DNA of 37,853 nt from NCBI GenBank assembly GCA_016795375.1, contig JAEUHJ010000024.1, forward strand, positions 1 to 37,853, written 5' to 3'. Each line of letters begins with the position of its first letter. The first letter of the stretch is position 1. Under the pieces are notes generated by a model. The model saw nothing but the letters and a program-made list of their open reading frames with translations, did not search any database and was not told the origin of the DNA. Shown here in pieces: positions 16,124-24,020 of the stretch. This DNA is from Verrucomicrobiaceae bacterium. Its GTDB lineage: Bacteria; Verrucomicrobiota; Verrucomicrobiia; Verrucomicrobiales; Verrucomicrobiaceae. Both the position numbers and the translations under genes were made by a program.

Positions 16124-17134
16124 ATGAATCCTCCGCATGACTCGCTTTCCCGTCGTGATGCCCTGAAGGCTACCATTGCCTCCATCGGACTCAGCTCGCT
16201 CGCTTTTGAGCCTGCAAAGGCCGCCCCGCCCACAGTCCCGGACGCACGCCGCGGTTCGACGAAGAAATACGACATGCACAAGTCGATCAACCTCTGGGCG
16301 TTTCCGTATCCGGAGCGCATGACGCTGCGCGAGTGCCTGCAGCTCGCCAAGGACGCCGGATTCGACGGCATCGAGCTGAACTACGATCTCGACAACGACC
16401 TCTCGCCGAAGCACGGCACCGCCGATTATGTGAAGATCCGCAAGATGGCCGACGAGATCGGCATCCAGATCAGCGGCCTGTGCTCCTTCCTCTTCTGGCC
16501 GTATCCGCTCACGAGCAACGATCCTGCCAAGCGAGCCCAAGGCATCGAACTCGCCGGAAAGATCGCGCAAGCGGCGCACGACCTCGGCGTGGAGAATGTG
16601 CTTGTCGTGCCGGGAGCCGTCCACATTCCGTGGCGCACGGATCACGAGCCTGTCGCCAATGATGTGTGCGATGCGCGTGCCCGCGAGGCCGTGGGGCAGC
16701 TCGCGAAGCAGGCGGAGAAACTCAAAGTCTGCCTCAACATCGAAAACATCTTCTTCAACGGCTACCTCATGACGCCGATGGAGATGAACGCCTTCGTGGA
16801 CAGCTTTGGCAGCGAGCAGGTGCGCGTACATTTCGACACGGGGAACATCAGCATGTTCCAGTTCCCCGAGCACTGGGCCAAAGTGCTCGGCAACCGCACG
16901 AAGAACGTCCATTTGAAGGAGTTCACCAAAAAAGGCACCGACTTCAGCCTCGAAACCTTCCGCCCGCTGCTCGACGGCACCACAAACTGGCCTGCCGTCA
17001 CCGACGCCCTCGCCGGAACCGGCTACAAAGGCTTCCTCACCTTCGAATACTTCCACCCCTATGCCCATTACCCCGAGGCGCTGATCTGGCAGACCTCCGA
17101 CTCGATGGACCGCATCCTCGGCCGCAAATCATGA
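16124..17134 (+). CDS. Tat-exported sugar phosphate isomerase/epimerase-like TIM-barrel protein
   Basis: A 336-residue protein of the xylose-isomerase-like / AP-endonuclease-2 fold. The N-terminus has a twin-arginine motif (LSRRDALKAT) with a hydrophobic run to about 30. The barrel follows: DGIELNYD near the first strands, NIENIFF (metal-ligand Glu), HFDTGN (His and Asp ligands), NVHLKEF, and a terminal LTFEYFHP with a further Glu. These are the usual divalent-metal positions for sugar epimerases and isomerases. Its real substrate is unknown; an exported sugar isomerase suits the exported Gfo/Idh/MocA proteins nearby. The start at 16124 was chosen over a TTG at 16112. Its stop overlaps the next start (ATGA), so the two are translationally coupled. 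Confidence 0.88.
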   Translation: MNPPHDSLSRRDALKATIASIGLSSLAFEPAKAAPPTVPDARRGSTKKYDMHKSINLWAFPYPERMTLRECLQLAKDAGFDGIELNYDLDNDLSPKHGTADYVKIRKMADEIGIQISGLCSFLFWPYPLTSNDPAKRAQGIELAGKIAQAAHDLGVENVLVVPGAVHIPWRTDHEPVANDVCDARAREAVGQLAKQAEKLKVCLNIENIFFNGYLMTPMEMNAFVDSFGSEQVRVHFDTGNISMFQFPEHWAKVLGNRTKNVHLKEFTKKGTDFSLETFRPLLDGTTNWPAVTDALAGTGYKGFLTFEYFHPYAHYPEALIWQTSDSMDRILGRKS

Positions 17135-17451
17135 GAGAACTCCTCACCAGCCTGGATTGGACGCGGCTCGGCTTTTATAAGTCGGTGCTGGATGAGGCCG
17201 GCATCGCCAGCTTCATCCGCAACGAGCACACCGCCCAGCTCATCAATGTGCTCATCGCGCCGTGCCAGCCATGCCTGTGCGTGGTGAACGATGACGATTA
17301 CGACGCGGCGATGGCGCTGCTGCGGCCGCATCATGATCAAACGCCTCCCAGCATCGAGGAATGGAACTGCGCGGGTTGCGGGGAGGTGAGTCCGGCGGAG
17401 TTTGAGCTGTGCTGGAAGTGTCAGACGCCGCGCGGCGAGGCATCGGCGTGA
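17131..17451 (+). CDS. Small DUF2007-like protein with C-terminal zinc ribbon
   Basis: A 106-residue protein. The N-terminal 65 residues resemble the DUF2007 'putative signal transducing' fold (MRELLTSLDWTRLGFYKSVL, then a VVNDDDYDAAMALL segment). The C-terminus carries C80-x2-C83 and C94-x2-C97, a zinc ribbon of the double-zinc type. Such proteins are common in PVC bacteria and of unknown role. The ATG overlaps the stop of the upstream isomerase-like gene, indicating coupled translation. Its stop abuts the stop of the converging kinase gene without a gap. Confidence 0.8.
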   Translation: MRELLTSLDWTRLGFYKSVLDEAGIASFIRNEHTAQLINVLIAPCQPCLCVVNDDDYDAAMALLRPHHDQTPPSIEEWNCAGCGEVSPAEFELCWKCQTPRGEASA

Positions 17452-19239
17452 TCACCACGCGGCCAGGCGTGTTTGCGGGCCGAGACGGATGTTTTTGGCG
17501 CCGGCGGGCAGGCGGAAGCGTTGTGGACTGTCGGGGATTTTTTCGCCGGAAAGCGTGCAGCGGCCGTTGGGTTCGATGAGAAGCATCGCGCCGTTGCCGA
17601 GTTGGAAATCGCTGAGCTGATTGGGCGGCGGAGCGGGCGTGAAGGTGTTGTTCGCGAGTTGGAGAAGCGCTCCGCTTTGCAGAAGGCACCACACTTCGCC
17701 TTTGGAGGACATGGCGAGACGTTGAATCGGGCCATCCGAAGGCTTCGGAAGCGGGTGAGTGGCTCCGGTGGCGGTTTCGATGGTGACGGGCTCGCCAGAG
17801 TGATTGAGCGCGAGGAGCGTCCCGGGCCGTGCGGATGAAAAAACGGCCTTCAGGCCCTCGGTGAGCGTTTTTTTGTCGCCACGGCGATGCAGGCGGTTTT
17901 CGGTATCGAGCGTGAAAAGCTCGTTTTCGGCGCTGGCGAGCGAAACGGCGGTTCCGACCTGCTTGGGGGCTTCATTCGGCGTTTTTTCATCCCAGGTGAG
18001 AACGCGGCCATCGGTGAGCAGCACCGCGCCGCCCGTCGCGGTGAGCACGGCGTCTTTCCAAGGCTGCTGCGTGAGCGTGGTCGGCGGCTGGAGAGCCGGA
18101 GAGACGGGATCGATGGACCAAACGTGGATGGTCGGAGCGGGAAGGGGAGGTGGCGCGGGAGGCGTTGGCGGAGGCGCTTCGAGCTTTTCTGGCTCTGGGA
18201 TGATTGCCGGCGGCGCTTGCGCCACGGCTTTTATTTCGGTCTGATCGGACGGATCGGTCTTATCAATCCTATTCTGAAGCGCCCAAATCACCGCGGCGGC
18301 GGTGATCGCGATGATGAGCAGCAGTAGCCAAACTTTGCGGCGCTTCTCATTTCGCGAAATGTCCTTCTGTAGCTCAGCGGCGGCTTGGTAGCGGTCTTCA
18401 GGCCGTTCCTGCATCGCGCGGCGCACGACGTCATCGAGATGCGGGCCGGTGCGGGCTTTGGCGGAGGGCGGTTGGAAAACGCCGCGCGGGAGATCGCCGG
18501 TGAGCATCTCATAAAGCAGCACGCCGAGGGCATAAATGTCCGCGCGGTGATCGACATGGGCGGCGTCTTTGACCTGCTCGGGCGCGGCATACGCGGGCGT
18601 GCCCATGAACTGGCCGGTGCGGGACATGCTGATCGCTCCGCTGGTCGTTTCCGCCTGATCGAGTCGTGCGAGACCGAAGTCGGCGACCTTCGCGCGATCG
18701 TTTTGATCGATGAGGATGTTCGATGGCTTGATGTCGCGATGGATGACGCCCTGCGCATGCGCGTAGGCGAGTGCCTCGCACACCTGGCGCACGATTTCGA
18801 TGGCCTTGGGCACATCGAGCCGCCCTTCGGCGATCCACTGGCTGAGAGGACTGCCGCTCACATGCTCCATGACGAAGAACAAATGACCCGCCGGTGTGAT
18901 GCCGCTCTCCAGCAGCGCCACGATGCCTGGATGGCGCAGTTTCGCGAGGGTGCGTGCCTCGCGGCGGAAGCGTTCGACGAGATGCTCGTCGCTGCTGGCC
19001 TCGATGGGCAGCAGTTTGACCGCCACCGTCCGATCCAGCTCCGGCTGATGCATTTCATACACCGCGCCCATGCCGCCGCGTCCGAGCAGACGGATCACTT
19101 TCCATTGCGGGAAGAGCTTTGAGGCTTCTTCGACCGGCGGCGGCTCCCATTCGATGCCCGCCGGTGTCTCCGCGGCGCTGAGGCCGAAGAGGGCGGCGGG
19201 ATCGAGACCTATGATCAGCGATGGTGGCTTTGCGGGCAT
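17452..19239 (-). CDS. PknB-like serine/threonine protein kinase with extracytoplasmic RCC1-like domain
   Basis: A 595-residue membrane receptor kinase. The cytoplasmic kinase domain is complete: glycine-rich loop GRGGMGAV (53-60), ATP Lys75, catalytic HRD with Asp169, DFG at 187-189, and the activation segment ending GTPAYAAPEQ. One transmembrane helix lies at about 302-321. A Pro-rich linker (about 340-370, PPPTPPAPPPLPAP) leads to a C-terminal half with repeating short beta-blade motifs (VLLTDGRVLTWD, ENELFTLDTENRLHRRG, GEVWCLLQSGALLQL) that look like RCC1-type propeller blades. It has no PASTA domains. The kinase likely senses something outside the cytoplasm through the propeller and phosphorylates cytoplasmic targets. 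An ECF sigma factor lies 1.7 kb away on the other strand. Confidence 0.93.
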   Translation of the reverse strand: MPAKPPSLIIGLDPAALFGLSAAETPAGIEWEPPPVEEASKLFPQWKVIRLLGRGGMGAVYEMHQPELDRTVAVKLLPIEASSDEHLVERFRREARTLAKLRHPGIVALLESGITPAGHLFFVMEHVSGSPLSQWIAEGRLDVPKAIEIVRQVCEALAYAHAQGVIHRDIKPSNILIDQNDRAKVADFGLARLDQAETTSGAISMSRTGQFMGTPAYAAPEQVKDAAHVDHRADIYALGVLLYEMLTGDLPRGVFQPPSAKARTGPHLDDVVRRAMQERPEDRYQAAAELQKDISRNEKRRKVWLLLLIIAITAAAVIWALQNRIDKTDPSDQTEIKAVAQAPPAIIPEPEKLEAPPPTPPAPPPLPAPTIHVWSIDPVSPALQPPTTLTQQPWKDAVLTATGGAVLLTDGRVLTWDEKTPNEAPKQVGTAVSLASAENELFTLDTENRLHRRGDKKTLTEGLKAVFSSARPGTLLALNHSGEPVTIETATGATHPLPKPSDGPIQRLAMSSKGEVWCLLQSGALLQLANNTFTPAPPPNQLSDFQLGNGAMLLIEPNGRCTLSGEKIPDSPQRFRLPAGAKNIRLGPQTRLAAW

Positions 19240-19250
19240 GCGGAGCGGGT

Positions 19251-19370
19251 AAATGACGAATGAGTAAGTCCGAATGACGAAAGAAGCCCGAATGTCGAAG
19301 CTCCGTGCGAGTCTGATTCGTCATTCGAGCTTCGGCATTATTTCGTCATTCGGGAATTCGACATTCGTGA
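19251..19370. repeat. Long interrupted hairpin of 'ATTCGTCATTCG' units
   Basis: CGAATGACGAAA (19271-19282) pairs perfectly with TTTCGTCATTCG (19341-19352), and inside it CGAAGCTC (19296-19303) pairs with GAGCTTCG (19327-19334), leaving a 23-base loop. More half-units (AATGACGAA, CGACATTCG) flank it. It fills the gap between the OmpA-like gene's stop and the kinase start, both on the minus strand. It may be a dispersed repeat or a terminator; a related set of units lies before carB. Confidence 0.7.
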
Positions 19371-19372
19371 TT

Positions 19373-20389
19373 TTATCGAGCTACCAACTCCACGCGACGA
19401 TTCAGCGCCCTTCCTTCCTCCGTGCTGTTCGTCGTCACGGGGGCCATGAAGCTGGCACCGAGGGGCAGCATGCGTTCGGCGGCGATGCCGTGTTTGGCGG
19501 CGAGTTCGGCGACGACGGCTTTGGCGCGGCGTTTGGAGAGGTCTTCGTTGAATTCGAAGGTGCCGACGTTGTCGGTGTGGCCGACGACGAGGACTTTCAG
19601 GTTGGGCTCGGCTTTGAGCAGCGCGGCCATCTCAGCGAGCGTGGGGGCGGACTCGGGTTTGATGTCGGCTTTGTTAAAGTCGAAGAGGATGCCGTAGATG
19701 GCGACCTTGCCGCTGGAGGAGATGGATTTCTGCATTTCAGCGGCGGAGAGGTGCACCATCTTTTCCTCCATCGGGCGTGTGTTCACGACATCGACCTGGA
19801 TGACGACGGCGTCCTGCGGGATGGTGACGTTTTGCTTCCACGGATTCGCCTCGGAGCTGGGCAGCATGGGATGATCCCACGAACGCGCGGCGATGAACAC
19901 GGCGGCGAAGAGGCCGCTTTTTTCCATGCAGAAGTAGCGGCGCTCCTTCAAGCCGGTGGTCATGAGCTGGTGGTCGAGCTCCGGCACGCCGTAGTAGGCG
20001 CGGGGCGGGCCGTTGCGGATTTCTTTGTCGCCGCCGCTCCAGATGCCGGTGAAGCCGGCGTCTTTGAAGGCCATCTCGTAGTTTCGCGCGATCTCGAGCG
20101 TGCTGCGCTTGCCGGAGCCGAGGTTCAAATAGAGGTAGGTGCTGCGATGCGTGCGGCCTTCAACTTTGCGCACTTCTTTGGGATCGGTGGAGACGGGAGA
20201 ACTAAGACCGCCGATTTGCAGGCCCAGCTCGCCGAATTTTTGCTCCGATTGCAGCACGATGGTGCTGCCTTCGTAGCGCGGCATGCCGGGATAGTCCTTG
20301 GTGTTCGGCGCGTCTTTGGTGGGCACGAGCTTCTGCTGCGCGAAAGAGGTGGCGGCGAGCGCGATGAGAATGATGGAGGTGAGTTTCAT
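19373..20389 (-). CDS. OmpA-family outer-membrane-associated protein with DUF4892-like N-domain
   Basis: A 338-residue exported protein. A signal peptide (MKLTSIILIALAATSFA) is followed by a region with the look of DUF4892 (about 30-210; YYGVPELDHQLMT, FAAVFIAARSW). An OmpA-like peptidoglycan-binding domain comes next (about 230-338) with DFNKADIKPESAP, GHTDNVG and LSKRRAKAV, where the Asp and Arg contact diaminopimelate. It likely links outer membrane and cell wall. No transmembrane barrel precedes the OmpA domain. The start at 20389 opens the signal peptide; a longer frame to 20452 would not. The stop TAA at 19373-19375 lies at the edge of the hairpin repeat. Confidence 0.88.
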   Translation of the reverse strand: MKLTSIILIALAATSFAQQKLVPTKDAPNTKDYPGMPRYEGSTIVLQSEQKFGELGLQIGGLSSPVSTDPKEVRKVEGRTHRSTYLYLNLGSGKRSTLEIARNYEMAFKDAGFTGIWSGGDKEIRNGPPRAYYGVPELDHQLMTTGLKERRYFCMEKSGLFAAVFIAARSWDHPMLPSSEANPWKQNVTIPQDAVVIQVDVVNTRPMEEKMVHLSAAEMQKSISSSGKVAIYGILFDFNKADIKPESAPTLAEMAALLKAEPNLKVLVVGHTDNVGTFEFNEDLSKRRAKAVVAELAAKHGIAAERMLPLGASFMAPVTTNSTEEGRALNRRVELVAR

Positions 20390-20448
20390 GAGGTGAACAG
20401 GTGGTTCGACAGGCTTTCTGGCGGTGCGTGGCGGGACGTTACACGAAA

Positions 20449-20811
20449 TCATCTCCCCAACGCGGAGCGCGCCTGGTCCACGAGGTATTTCGGGGCGCTG
20501 ACGGCTGGATTTTTCGAGGAATAGACGACTTCAATCGCCGATCCCTCATCATGGCGGCTGTAAACATCCCAGGTGACGACGGATGTGTGCTCGTGGGCGA
20601 CTCCGACGCTGTCCGTGTAGCGATACACCAGCTTCTGTCGTCGCGAAGTTGAGGGGCCGGCCTTCACCGAGCGCTTGCCGACCACCTGGCCGGTGGTTTC
20701 GACGCCATGCTCGCACAATTCGCGAAACTGCAGGCCGCGTTTCACGAACAGCGCAATGACCGCACCCACGATGAGCACGGGAATGAGAAGGCCGATGAGG
20801 ATTTCGATCAT
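20449..20811 (-). CDS. Small membrane protein, DUF3592-like
   Basis: A 120-residue protein with one N-terminal membrane helix (about 2-21, IEILIGLLIPVLIVGAVIAL). A beta-rich domain follows, containing GVETTGQVVGKR, LVYRYTDSVG and the terminal EVVYSSKNPAVS motif that marks DUF3592-like proteins. The function is unknown. The start at 20811 is taken so that the protein begins just before the helix; an upstream start at 20901 adds 30 polar residues. It ends 59 bases before the OmpA-like gene on the same strand and is divergent from the ECF sigma gene. Confidence 0.72.
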   Translation of the reverse strand: MIEILIGLLIPVLIVGAVIALFVKRGLQFRELCEHGVETTGQVVGKRSVKAGPSTSRRQKLVYRYTDSVGVAHEHTSVVTWDVYSRHDEGSAIEVVYSSKNPAVSAPKYLVDQARSALGR

Positions 20812-20923
20812 GGAGGCCGGGGTGGGTTGAGTTTGGTGGAAAGCTACGGGCTTGGTGAAGGACTGACAAGAAAGGACTCTCGCGGAGATTGTCGTTTCCA
20901 CGGCCTCCGTTTATCGTTCTGAC

Positions 20924-21658
20924 ATGACCTCCGCCTCGAACGCCGCCTTTCCTGCCACCCGCTGGAGTCTCGTGGCCGGCGCGCGTGCTGCGGCGGACCC
21001 AAAGCGCAAACGCGCCGCGTTGGAGGAGCTGTGCGGCCTCTACTGGAGGCCAATCTACGGATTTCTGCGGCGTCGTGGCCTCAGCGTGTCGGAAGCGCAG
21101 GATGCAGCACAGGGATTTTTTCTGTCACTGCTCGAAGAAGACCTGTTTGCCAAGGCGCAGGCAGAAACGGGTCGCATGCGCAGCTTTCTGCTCGGTGCGC
21201 TGCAACGCTGGCAGCGCGGCGAGTGGCGCAAGGCGCAGGCGGAGAAGCGCGGCGGTGGCAATGAGCTGTTCTCGCTCGACGTAATGGCCGAGGAGGATGG
21301 CTTTGAGGCCGCGGGCGCTGACGATGACACGCCCGAGCGTCATTTTGAGAAGGGCTGTGCCCTCGCGCTGCTCGAAGCCGCGATGCAACGTCTCGCCAAA
21401 GAACAAAAAGCCGCTGGCAAAGGCGAAACGTTTGAGACGCTGCGTCCGCTGCTGGCCCCGCTCGGCGGCGAGGCAACGATCACGCAGGAGGAGGCCGCGA
21501 AGCGGCTGCGACTGACGCCCGAGGCACTGCGGGTGACCTTGCACCGGCTGCGGAAGCGTTTTGCGGAGGTGTTGCGAGAGACCGTGGCTGACACGCTGAC
21601 CGATCCGACGGAGCAGGCCATTCAGGAGGAGATGGACGCGCTGCGGGCAGCTTTTTAG
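20924..21658 (+). CDS. ECF-type RNA polymerase sigma factor of the PVC 'FPATRWSLV' group
   Basis: A 244-residue sigma-70-family factor. It begins with the group signature FPATRWSLV, then region 2 (LCGLYWRPIYGFLRRRGLS, with AQDAAQGFF for the core-binding/-10 contact) and GRMRSFLLGAL. A charged linker with KRGGG follows, then region 4 with a helix-turn-helix (ITQEEAAKRLRLTPEALRVT, LHRLRKRF). This architecture is common in Planctomycetota and Verrucomicrobiota, often near Ser/Thr kinases; one is coded 1.7 kb to the left. No anti-sigma factor is adjacent. The nearest downstream gene is a large secreted low-complexity protein, a plausible target. Confidence 0.9.
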   Translation: MTSASNAAFPATRWSLVAGARAAADPKRKRAALEELCGLYWRPIYGFLRRRGLSVSEAQDAAQGFFLSLLEEDLFAKAQAETGRMRSFLLGALQRWQRGEWRKAQAEKRGGGNELFSLDVMAEEDGFEAAGADDDTPERHFEKGCALALLEAAMQRLAKEQKAAGKGETFETLRPLLAPLGGEATITQEEAAKRLRLTPEALRVTLHRLRKRFAEVLRETVADTLTDPTEQAIQEEMDALRAAF

Positions 21659-21766
21659 GCAGGGAGAAATTATTTTCGCGGAACATGTAACATCCGCCGA
21701 TGCCCTGCCAGACAGGGGATGACGCGGCCCTCTATGCGGTCGCAAGAACTCAAACCAAGTCATCCC

Positions 21767-23110
21767 ATGAAAACGAAACTCACCTTCCTCCTCGCCCTGG
21801 CCGTCAGCGCCACCGCGAACGCTGAAAAGCCGAACTTCAACGGCTTCAAGTCCGCCCAGAGCGCCCCTGCGCCGCGTTCCGCTCCGTCCTTTTCCGGTGG
21901 TGGCTCGTCCCGCTCCTTCAGCGCCGGCCAAGCCATCGGCATCGCCCGCAGCCTGCTGCCGCTGGTCATGAATGCCAGCCAGCCTCCTCCCCCGCCGCGC
22001 CCGAGCACGGTCAAACGCAGTTCCAGCCCGGTCGTGACCACGAACAAGCCCGCAACGCAAAACGTGCCCAAGCCGGCCACGGTGACTCGCAATCCATCGC
22101 CTGGCAGCCGCAGCACTTCTCCCAACCCTGTGGGCGGCATTGATCCGAAACTCGCCGCAAGCCTGGAAGCCGGCCGCCAGATCGCGAGCGGTCTTCAGTC
22201 ACTGGAGTCCCTTCGTGCCTCGTTCGGCTGCGTGGAAGGTTTTGGTGATGTGTTTCACCAACCCGGCAACGCCGGACCGGGCAGCCAGGACCGTGTGCGC
22301 GATCCGTTTGGCGGCGGTTCTGAATATGATGGCGGCAAGGTGAACAATCCGCTCGACCGCTTTTCCACCGCCAAGCCGCGCGACATTCGCGGCGGCTTCA
22401 GCAACAGCCGCAAGGGCAACGCAACGACCGGCCTGAGCCGGACAGGCGACCGCGTTCTGGAGAGCGAAGTGTCCACCGCCTCGGGACGCGATGGCACCAG
22501 CACGCCGGTGCAATCCACCACGCACGAAAACGGCGATGTCACTGCCAGCACCACCGCCACCACACGCGACGGCGATAGCACGGAGGTGGAGGTCACCGAA
22601 TTCAGCGATGGCTCGGGCACCTCGACCACCACTCACAGCAACGACGGCAACACGGACACCCTGATTGTGACCCGCCGTGACAGCTCGGGTGCTGTGCTTT
22701 GGACAAGAACGGACAGCGTTCATGCTGGCGGCAAGCAGCACATCGTGACCCGCGATGGCAGCGGCAGGGTCACCTCCGACACCACGGAGTATTTCACTCC
22801 AGGCCGCCGCGGCACTGACCGCAGTCCCTCCGAAGGCGGCTCGCTCGGCGGCCCCAAAGGCCCCAGTGTGGGTGAAGTCACCGGCCTCATGCCCCTCGAC
22901 CTCCTGCGCCAGTTTGCGGAAGGCAAGCCCTCAAGCAGCGGCAGCACGAGCTACACCGTCACCCGCCATTCCGGCGCCAATCAGGTGCGCCCTGTCGGTG
23001 AAGGCCAGCAGACCGGCATCACCGCCCGTGCGAAACCCCGCGTGCTGACCGGCCAGGGTCTCGAAGGCGGTCACGGCGGCACCGATGGCGGCAGCGGCCC
23101 GGACTACTGA
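21767..23110 (+). CDS. Large secreted Ser/Thr/Gly-rich protein of unknown function
   Basis: A 447-residue exported protein. A signal peptide (MKTKLTFLLALAVSATANA) opens it. The first 130 residues are low-complexity (Ser, Pro, Ala; APAPRSAPSFSGGGSSRSFS). A short ordered part with one Cys (about 135-170) follows. Residues 240-350 hold repeating Thr/Asp/Ser-rich strands of the form 'TRDGDSTEVEVTEFSDGSGT', a pattern suggestive of beta-helical or repeat-like structure. The C-terminus is Gly/Ser-rich. There is no catalytic motif that I recognise. It follows the ECF sigma gene by 108 bases on the same strand and ends in a strong terminator, so it may be a regulated surface protein. The start at 21767 opens the signal peptide. 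Confidence 0.75.
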   Translation: MKTKLTFLLALAVSATANAEKPNFNGFKSAQSAPAPRSAPSFSGGGSSRSFSAGQAIGIARSLLPLVMNASQPPPPPRPSTVKRSSSPVVTTNKPATQNVPKPATVTRNPSPGSRSTSPNPVGGIDPKLAASLEAGRQIASGLQSLESLRASFGCVEGFGDVFHQPGNAGPGSQDRVRDPFGGGSEYDGGKVNNPLDRFSTAKPRDIRGGFSNSRKGNATTGLSRTGDRVLESEVSTASGRDGTSTPVQSTTHENGDVTASTTATTRDGDSTEVEVTEFSDGSGTSTTTHSNDGNTDTLIVTRRDSSGAVLWTRTDSVHAGGKQHIVTRDGSGRVTSDTTEYFTPGRRGTDRSPSEGGSLGGPKGPSVGEVTGLMPLDLLRQFAEGKPSSSGSTSYTVTRHSGANQVRPVGEGQQTGITARAKPRVLTGQGLEGGHGGTDGGSGPDY

Positions 23111-23140
23111 GCCACATCAGCGGATTCATCGATCCCACTT

Positions 23141-23181
23141 CAAGCTCCTGGAGGCATCCGCTTCCAGGAGCTTGTTCTTTT
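23141..23181 (+). terminator. Rho-independent terminator of the secreted protein gene
   Basis: CAAGCTCCTGGA (23141-23152) pairs perfectly with TCCAGGAGCTTG (23163-23174), a 12-bp stem with a 10-base loop, followed by TTCTTTT (23175-23181). It lies 30 bases after the stop codon. This is the clearest intrinsic terminator in the window. Confidence 0.88.
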
Positions 23182-23261
23182 ACCGGTCCCGCCGACGCCT
23201 CGCTTTTTTTGGTGATGACGTTCTTGATTGAGGCGGTTTGCTTCCTCGGGTAATGCGCGGC

Positions 23262-24020
23262 ATGTCCTGGGAGGTCATCACGCTGCTGTTCTTCGCCGGT
23301 TTGAGCGCGGGCTTCATCGACGCCATCGCGGGTGGCGGCGGATTGATCTCGGTGCCGGCTTTGCTCGCTGCGGGGTTGCCACCACAGATGGCGCTGGGCA
23401 CGAACAAGATGCAATCGACATGGGGCACGCTCATGGCAGTGCGGAAGTATGCGAAGGCGGGCCTCGTCTCCTGGCCGCAGGTGCGCCTCACCGTGCTCGT
23501 CACCTTCGTTTTCGCCTGTCTCGGCACCTGGACGGTCACGCGGGTGAGCAATGAGGTGCTGAAACAAATCGTACCCTGGATGCTGCTGGCCATCGCCGTG
23601 TATGTGCTGCTGAGCCCGGGCCTCGGGAAGGCGGCGGCGAGGGCGCGGCTGGGGCTCTCGGCCTTCGCGTGCCTCGTGGGCGGCACGCTCGGCTTTTACG
23701 ACGGCTTTTTCGGCCCTGGAACAGGCACATTCTGGGCGCTGGCGTGCATCTCACTGCTCGGTCTCGATCTCACGCGTGCCACGGCTTTTACGAAGGTGGT
23801 GAACCTCACGAGCAATCTCGCCTCGCTGCTTGTGTTCGTCATCACAGCCCGCGTGAACTACCCCATCGCCGCGGCGATGATCGCCGGTCAGCTCATCGGC
23901 GGCAGGCTGGGCGCACAGATGGCCATCAAGCATGGCGCGCCCTTCATCCGCGTCATTTTCATCTGCGTGGTATTCGCGATGGTGATCAAGCTGCTGTGGG
24001 ACCAGTTTGGGCCGCGATGA
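23262..24020 (+). CDS. TSUP-family permease (TauE/SafE-like)
   Basis: A 252-residue membrane protein with about seven to eight hydrophobic segments, of the TauE/SafE (TSUP) family that moves sulfonates, sulfite or related anions. The N-terminal motif GFIDAIAGGGGLISVP is the family hallmark, with GTNKMQSTWGTLMA following. A second copy of the pattern (GFYDGFFGPGTGTFW) opens the second half, as in the family's internal duplication. The transported substrate is unknown. ATG 23262 is chosen because the remnant at 15351 starts at the same residue; 23253 is possible. Its 3' end overlaps the converging LysR gene by 35 bases. Confidence 0.9.
   Translation: MSWEVITLLFFAGLSAGFIDAIAGGGGLISVPALLAAGLPPQMALGTNKMQSTWGTLMAVRKYAKAGLVSWPQVRLTVLVTFVFACLGTWTVTRVSNEVLKQIVPWMLLAIAVYVLLSPGLGKAAARARLGLSAFACLVGGTLGFYDGFFGPGTGTFWALACISLLGLDLTRATAFTKVVNLTSNLASLLVFVITARVNYPIAAAMIAGQLIGGRLGAQMAIKHGAPFIRVIFICVVFAMVIKLLWDQFGPR

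Noticed and set aside
19251..19370. CRISPR-like array
   Set aside because: The repeated units are short, uneven and inverted, with no equal spacers and no cas genes in the window.
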